Position numbers and translations under genes: made by a program. Source: Candidatus Uhrbacteria bacterium (lineage in GTDB: Bacteria; Patescibacteriota; Patescibacteriia; UBA9934; UBA11717). Taken from it: a stretch of 7,502 nt of DNA. The notes beneath the pieces were generated by a model that saw nothing but the letters and a program-made list of their open reading frames with translations, did not search any database and was not told where the DNA came from. The stretch is from NCBI GenBank assembly GCA_013203725.1, contig JABMPK010000062.1, forward strand, positions 1 to 7,502. Direction: 5' to 3'. Below, piece after piece: positions 4,317 to 7,502 of this stretch; the stretch's first letter is position 1; every line of letters begins with the position of its first letter.

Positions 4317-6223
4317 CTGTGCGTGTAGTCGAACCAGAACACCACAGAGATGTCGTGGACGAGTTGTGCCCAGTCTGCTCCGTAGGTTGAGATTGCTGTA
4401 GATTCGTCTGGGATGTGTTGGAGTACTTCGCCTTCTTGTACAACGTACACTCTATTGTCTGACTGGATCTTTATCAGCTGTCCAACGTTCATGATCATTC
4501 TTCCGCCGAACGGGATCTTGCGAAGTTGGTCGTCTCCAACTTGCTGAACTCCAGAGAAGTCTGCGAAGTATGAGAGGAACGTTTCTTCGTTAGGGAAAAC
4601 GTAGCGTGTTCCGTCTACTACTTGGTAGACGCCTGAAAGTTCAACGCCACGGAAGAGTGTGCCTTCGCGGATATCTACCACGATACCTTCTGGGGTCATC
4701 ATCTCTGCGAGGACAGGACCTGTTTGCTCAGGCTCAACGATCTCGGGTTCCGGTACAACGATGATCGAAGTGATGGAGAAACTTGCGTTGGATGAGTCGT
4801 CTATGAGGACTCCGCCCGAGCTCGTGACCGCGTCTACTCTGATCTTACCTGTGACAACGGTCTCGTTTGGAACTGTCCATGAGTATGAGCCGTCGTTGGG
4901 CTCGTCTAAGGCGATCAACTCGTATGTTCGTCCGTTGTCTGTGGAATAGTGTAGCGAGATCGTGGACAGATTATCTCCAGAAGCGGACCAGGTAATCTCG
5001 TGTACCGAGTTTCCTTGCAAAATCTCGCCACCGTTTGGAGACATTAGGGTCGCGGAGGTCACTACAGCCGCTGGGCCGGTGCCAGGCGTTGGAGTTCCGC
5101 CGGATTGTGCTGCGGCTATTGTGAAGGTGAACGGGTTGTTCATTCCAGCTACTACGCCACCAAATCCATTCACGTTCACATCATCTGCTGTGGTGATGGT
5201 AATAGTAATATCTTCACTACTCAACCACGGTGCATCTGGAGAGAGCGTTACAACCGTATCGCTCACTGTCCATGCTGGTGTTTGTCCAGGATCTGTGCCT
5301 GCACCACAACACGAATACGCGAACGTGCCGGTGTTCATAGGTTCTGAGAAAGTAAGGACTACGTCTGCGGTTGTTATGACACTTACGTCTGCGTCTTCAG
5401 GGGACGAAGAGATTAGAACCGGAGCTGCGCCATCCAATGTTGTTGCTTGGGTCTGTGTTCCTAGAGTTGTGTTTGTATTCGTGCCGTCTGATAGAGAGAA
5501 ACCATTCTGTGTAGTGATCGCGAAGTTTCCTGAGTTATCGACAGTGTCGACAACCGTTGCCTCTGTGCCGAGTGTTATGTCTACTACACCAGATGCTCCA
5601 GCCTGATCTGTGCCGTCTGCGCCAAAAACCGCACCAGTGAAGTCTCCTACGTTCCCAAAGACAAGATCGTTTGCGGACATTACGGATGCTGCATCCAGTG
5701 TTTCAGACATGTTGAAGCGAACGGTATCTACTTTACCGTCTGAATCGTTATCCTGATATTCAAATGACGATATAACCGGGGCCGCACCATCTGCAAGGTT
5801 TTGCGCTGTAAAGTTACCCGCTTGATTACCCGACGAATCCTGCAACGCTCCAGATGAAAACGTATAAGCAAGTGTTGGGGCAGTGGCGTGTGATGTGATC
5901 CCCGCATCACCATTCGTTCCAAGCGTAAGAGTTATGATTGTAGCAGTTTCACCATTATTAGACCCTCCAGAAAGAGCAGACGAAGTAATATCGTTTGCTA
6001 CGTAGGTAAAGTCTCCAATTGATGCCGTGTTTGTACCAATAGCCTCATTAAATGTTATTGAAAGTGTATCAACTGCTCCGTCGTTGTTTGTATCACTGTA
6101 ATTTGCCGATACAAATGAAGGGCCGTAAATATCGTCTACTGACAACGTTCCGACAAAACCATAAGCAGCTGCACCCGGACCAGTGCCCTCGGTAGCAACA
6201 GTCGCCGCTACGAGCCCAGACAA
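4313..6223 (-). CDS. Surface protein, downstream part: SbsA-like Ig domains and C-terminal exported-protein module
   Basis: This is the 3' part of the surface-protein gene, in the same frame as 6248-7502 but separated by an in-frame TAA. The only nearby start is TTG at 6223, without a Shine-Dalgarno, giving 636 residues; it starts inside a module, so it is probably not an independent gene. Domains in order: end of a Gly-rich module (1-30); two Ig-like repeats each opening with a Ca-binding-like loop, DTNNDGAVD (44-52) and DNDSDGKVD (158-166); an SbsA/Big_5-type Ig domain (about 267-370, SSSPEDADVSVITTADVVLTFSEPM); a Gly/Pro/Thr linker (374-385); a domain opening SPNGGEILQGNSVHEITW (395-412) that resembles Ser-Thr-rich GPI-anchored/Kre9-type domains (to about 485); a Pro/Glu linker; and a C-terminal module (about 501-636) with GVYQVVDGTRYVFPNEETF. 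Probably extracellular and structural or adhesive. No catalytic motif seen. Confidence 0.8.
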   Translation of the reverse strand: MSGLVAATVATEGTGPGAAAYGFVGTLSVDDIYGPSFVSANYSDTNNDGAVDTLSITFNEAIGTNTASIGDFTYVANDITSSALSGGSNNGETATIITLTLGTNGDAGITSHATAPTLAYTFSSGALQDSSGNQAGNFTAQNLADGAAPVISSFEYQDNDSDGKVDTVRFNMSETLDAASVMSANDLVFGNVGDFTGAVFGADGTDQAGASGVVDITLGTEATVVDTVDNSGNFAITTQNGFSLSDGTNTNTTLGTQTQATTLDGAAPVLISSSPEDADVSVITTADVVLTFSEPMNTGTFAYSCCGAGTDPGQTPAWTVSDTVVTLSPDAPWLSSEDITITITTADDVNVNGFGGVVAGMNNPFTFTIAAAQSGGTPTPGTGPAAVVTSATLMSPNGGEILQGNSVHEITWSASGDNLSTISLHYSTDNGRTYELIALDEPNDGSYSWTVPNETVVTGKIRVDAVTSSGGVLIDDSSNASFSITSIIVVPEPEIVEPEQTGPVLAEMMTPEGIVVDIREGTLFRGVELSGVYQVVDGTRYVFPNEETFLSYFADFSGVQQVGDDQLRKIPFGGRMIMNVGQLIKIQSDNRVYVVQEGEVLQHIPDESTAISTYGADWAQLVHDISVVFWFDYTHS

Positions 6224-6247
6224 GAAGTTGGTCGTATCTGATCCATA

Positions 6248-6250
6248 TTA
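6248..6250 (-). other. In-frame TAA splitting the surface-protein gene
   Basis: The codons run R-V-R-V-TAA-Y-G-S-D-T-T-N-F-L, with reading frame unchanged on both sides. The equivalent place in the first Gly-rich module reads RISITHAGG with no stop. One base change from TAC or TAT (Tyr) would create it, giving an ancestral ...RVRVYYGSDTT. It could be a nonsense mutation, a readthrough site or a sequence error. Confidence 0.85.
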
Positions 6251-7502
6251 AACACGAACACGTCCACCTCCACCACCTCCACCATCGGCTGTGCCGTCAC
6301 CACCAGTACCACCAAAAACCGTCACAGGAACTCCAACATAAGTGCCGCTCAGAGTGCCGCTCACAGTAATGTAAACAGAGCCACCAGCTCCGCCGCCTCC
6401 GCCGTTTGTGGAAACAAGTCCAGTGCCACCGTTTGCAGACATAGCACCGTTCCAGCTCATATCCCCTGCATCGACTTCAATGCGTATCAGCCCTCCACCA
6501 TTGCCCCCATAGCCAGAACCATCGGCTCCTCCAGCGGATCCAATCAAAACAGGAGCTGTTAATGAATCATAAGCCAAACCTCCGACGACACTAGCACTGG
6601 AAACTCCACCGGCACCACCATGGCCGGAACCACCTCCACCACCTCCACCATTTCCTCCAAAAGAAACTCCTGACGCACAAACGTTACTCCCATTTGGTCC
6701 AGAGCCATACCCAGACCAATCGGCCGTACATCCGTATTCGCTTGCGTTCAAACTTGCGCTAGCGCCAAGTGTAAAACCTGTTAGATTCGTAAAAGAAACA
6801 TTACCGTTCACAGATGTCGTCCCAGCTAACTCCAAGTCTATAATGTCATCAATAGTGAAAAACCCACCTTCATCGTCCGTATTAGGATTATCGCTACCAG
6901 GTAAGGTAATAGTTACGTTAGTCCATACCTGATCGTCCGATGTAGGAATAGTAAAATCAATGTCTGCGTCATGTTTTGAACCGCTCGCATCTAACGTAAA
7001 CCCGCTAGCGAGTACAAAGCTAGATGTTGCAATAAAGTTAAATGAGGTCAGCGAAGCAGAAGTACAGGTAATTACGCCATCAAGTGATAGTGTTGCAGCC
7101 GTAACAGAAGGTGTAACTATGCCAGCCGTGCAATATTGGTTGGTAGCGCTACTATCAGTCGTCCATGTAGTCACGCTGTGGTCCACATCATCATATGTGA
7201 ACCCATGATAGATGGAAACAGCTGATGTAGAACTATCTAGAACATACACCGTACCCTTTGCGCCAGGTTCTTCCAGACCCGTTCCACCCGTACCAGCAGC
7301 GCCCGCAGCAACTGTTAGGCTAGCTGAACTGAATCCGAACGTACCGCCTGCGTGAGTGATAGATATACGCCCTCCTCCTCCTCCGCCTCCGTTGTCAGTT
7401 GTACCTGTTGCACCGTCTCCTCCGTCGGCAGTCATCGACCCACCTCCATCAAGCGTACCAGCGACAACAAGATATATAGCACCTCCAGAACCTCCAGAAC
7501 CC
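6248..7502 (-). CDS. Glycine-rich surface protein, upstream part (N-terminus beyond window)
   Basis: The frame is open from the window edge to TAA at 6248: 22 codons before the first in-window Met (7435), then 395 residues. That Met is internal to a Gly-rich module, so the true start lies upstream. Counting from it, a first Gly-rich module runs from the window edge to about residue 66 (GGGGGGGRISITHAGG at 16-31, then GAKGTVYVLD). A Ser/Thr/Asp-rich beta-type region follows (about 70-255). A second Gly-rich module runs about 258-395, with LIRIEV, SVYITVSGTL and GGGGGGGRVRV. The alternation of hydrophobic strand, GTL-type turn, ADGG and oligo-Gly suggests a repetitive beta structure. The four Cys (102, 124, 236, 253) could form disulfides. 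Composition (Gly, Ser, Thr, Asp; few Lys/Arg) fits an exported protein, but its signal peptide is outside the window. Function unknown; probably a surface or adhesin-like protein. Confidence 0.8.
   Translation of the reverse strand, partial: GSGGSGGAIYLVVAGTLDGGGSMTADGGDGATGTTDNGGGGGGGRISITHAGGTFGFSSASLTVAAGAAGTGGTGLEEPGAKGTVYVLDSSTSAVSIYHGFTYDDVDHSVTTWTTDSSATNQYCTAGIVTPSVTAATLSLDGVITCTSASLTSFNFIATSSFVLASGFTLDASGSKHDADIDFTIPTSDDQVWTNVTITLPGSDNPNTDDEGGFFTIDDIIDLELAGTTSVNGNVSFTNLTGFTLGASASLNASEYGCTADWSGYGSGPNGSNVCASGVSFGGNGGGGGGGSGHGGAGGVSSASVVGGLAYDSLTAPVLIGSAGGADGSGYGGNGGGLIRIEVDAGDMSWNGAMSANGGTGLVSTNGGGGGAGGSVYITVSGTLSGTYVGVPVTVFGGTGGDGTADGGGGGGGRVRV

Noticed and set aside
4962..5606. Plus-strand open frame of 214 codons
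   Set aside because: It lies wholly opposite the Ig-like domains of the surface protein. Its composition (Val/Ser/Pro-rich) mirrors the Thr/Asp/Gly codons on the other strand, and it has no recognisable motif.
6248..6250. Reassigned genetic code explaining the in-frame TAA
   Set aside because: The code change known in candidate phyla (SR1/Gracilibacteria) concerns TGA, not TAA. hpf ends at a TAA at a sensible family length, and no other gene in the window has an internal TAA.

Overview
The window reads as a bacterial chromosome segment in which every supported gene is on the minus strand, so transcription runs from position 7502 towards 1. In transcription order it holds: a very large secreted glycine-rich/Ig-like surface protein (from beyond 7502 to 4313, broken by one in-frame TAA at 6248-6250); a short ribosome hibernation factor (hpf, 4052-3687); the preprotein translocase ATPase secA (3561-889); a 23S rRNA-IVP-type four-helix-bundle protein (785-243); and the start of a DUF1294-type membrane protein (199 to beyond 1).

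The gene content points to a Candidate Phyla Radiation / Patescibacteria genome. SecA carries an acidic insertion in its first nucleotide-binding domain that I associate with that group. The surface protein combines Gly-rich modules, SbsA-like Ig domains and a C-terminal module (VYQVVDGTRYVFPNEETF...) of a kind I remember from Parcubacteria-like exported proteins. This assignment rests on memory of the families, not on a search. The genetic code looks standard: no in-frame TGA occurs in the coding regions, and genes end in TAG or TAA.

The genes look individually transcribed. Each gap holds a hairpin terminator for the upstream gene, and most hold a recognisable sigma-70-type promoter for the next. 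None of the four visible starts has a convincing Shine-Dalgarno sequence. The secA promoter (TTGACC-17-TAACAT) predicts a 5' leader of only about 3 nt, and an extended -10 predicts a leaderless DUF1294 mRNA. The four-helix-bundle gene has a good promoter placed just upstream of the secA terminator hairpin, so its transcript would start by running through that hairpin.

The hpf-secA order is a widespread bacterial arrangement. The gap between the surface-protein gene and hpf (4053-4312) carries two copies of a short hairpin repeat with conserved ends and covarying stems, separated by an AT-rich palindrome. One repeat copy supplies the stop codon of the surface-protein gene. The likely biology is general secretion (SecA), a large exported surface protein that would depend on it, ribosome stress protection, and two small proteins of unknown role. 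I found no defence island, CRISPR array, transposase or RNA gene.
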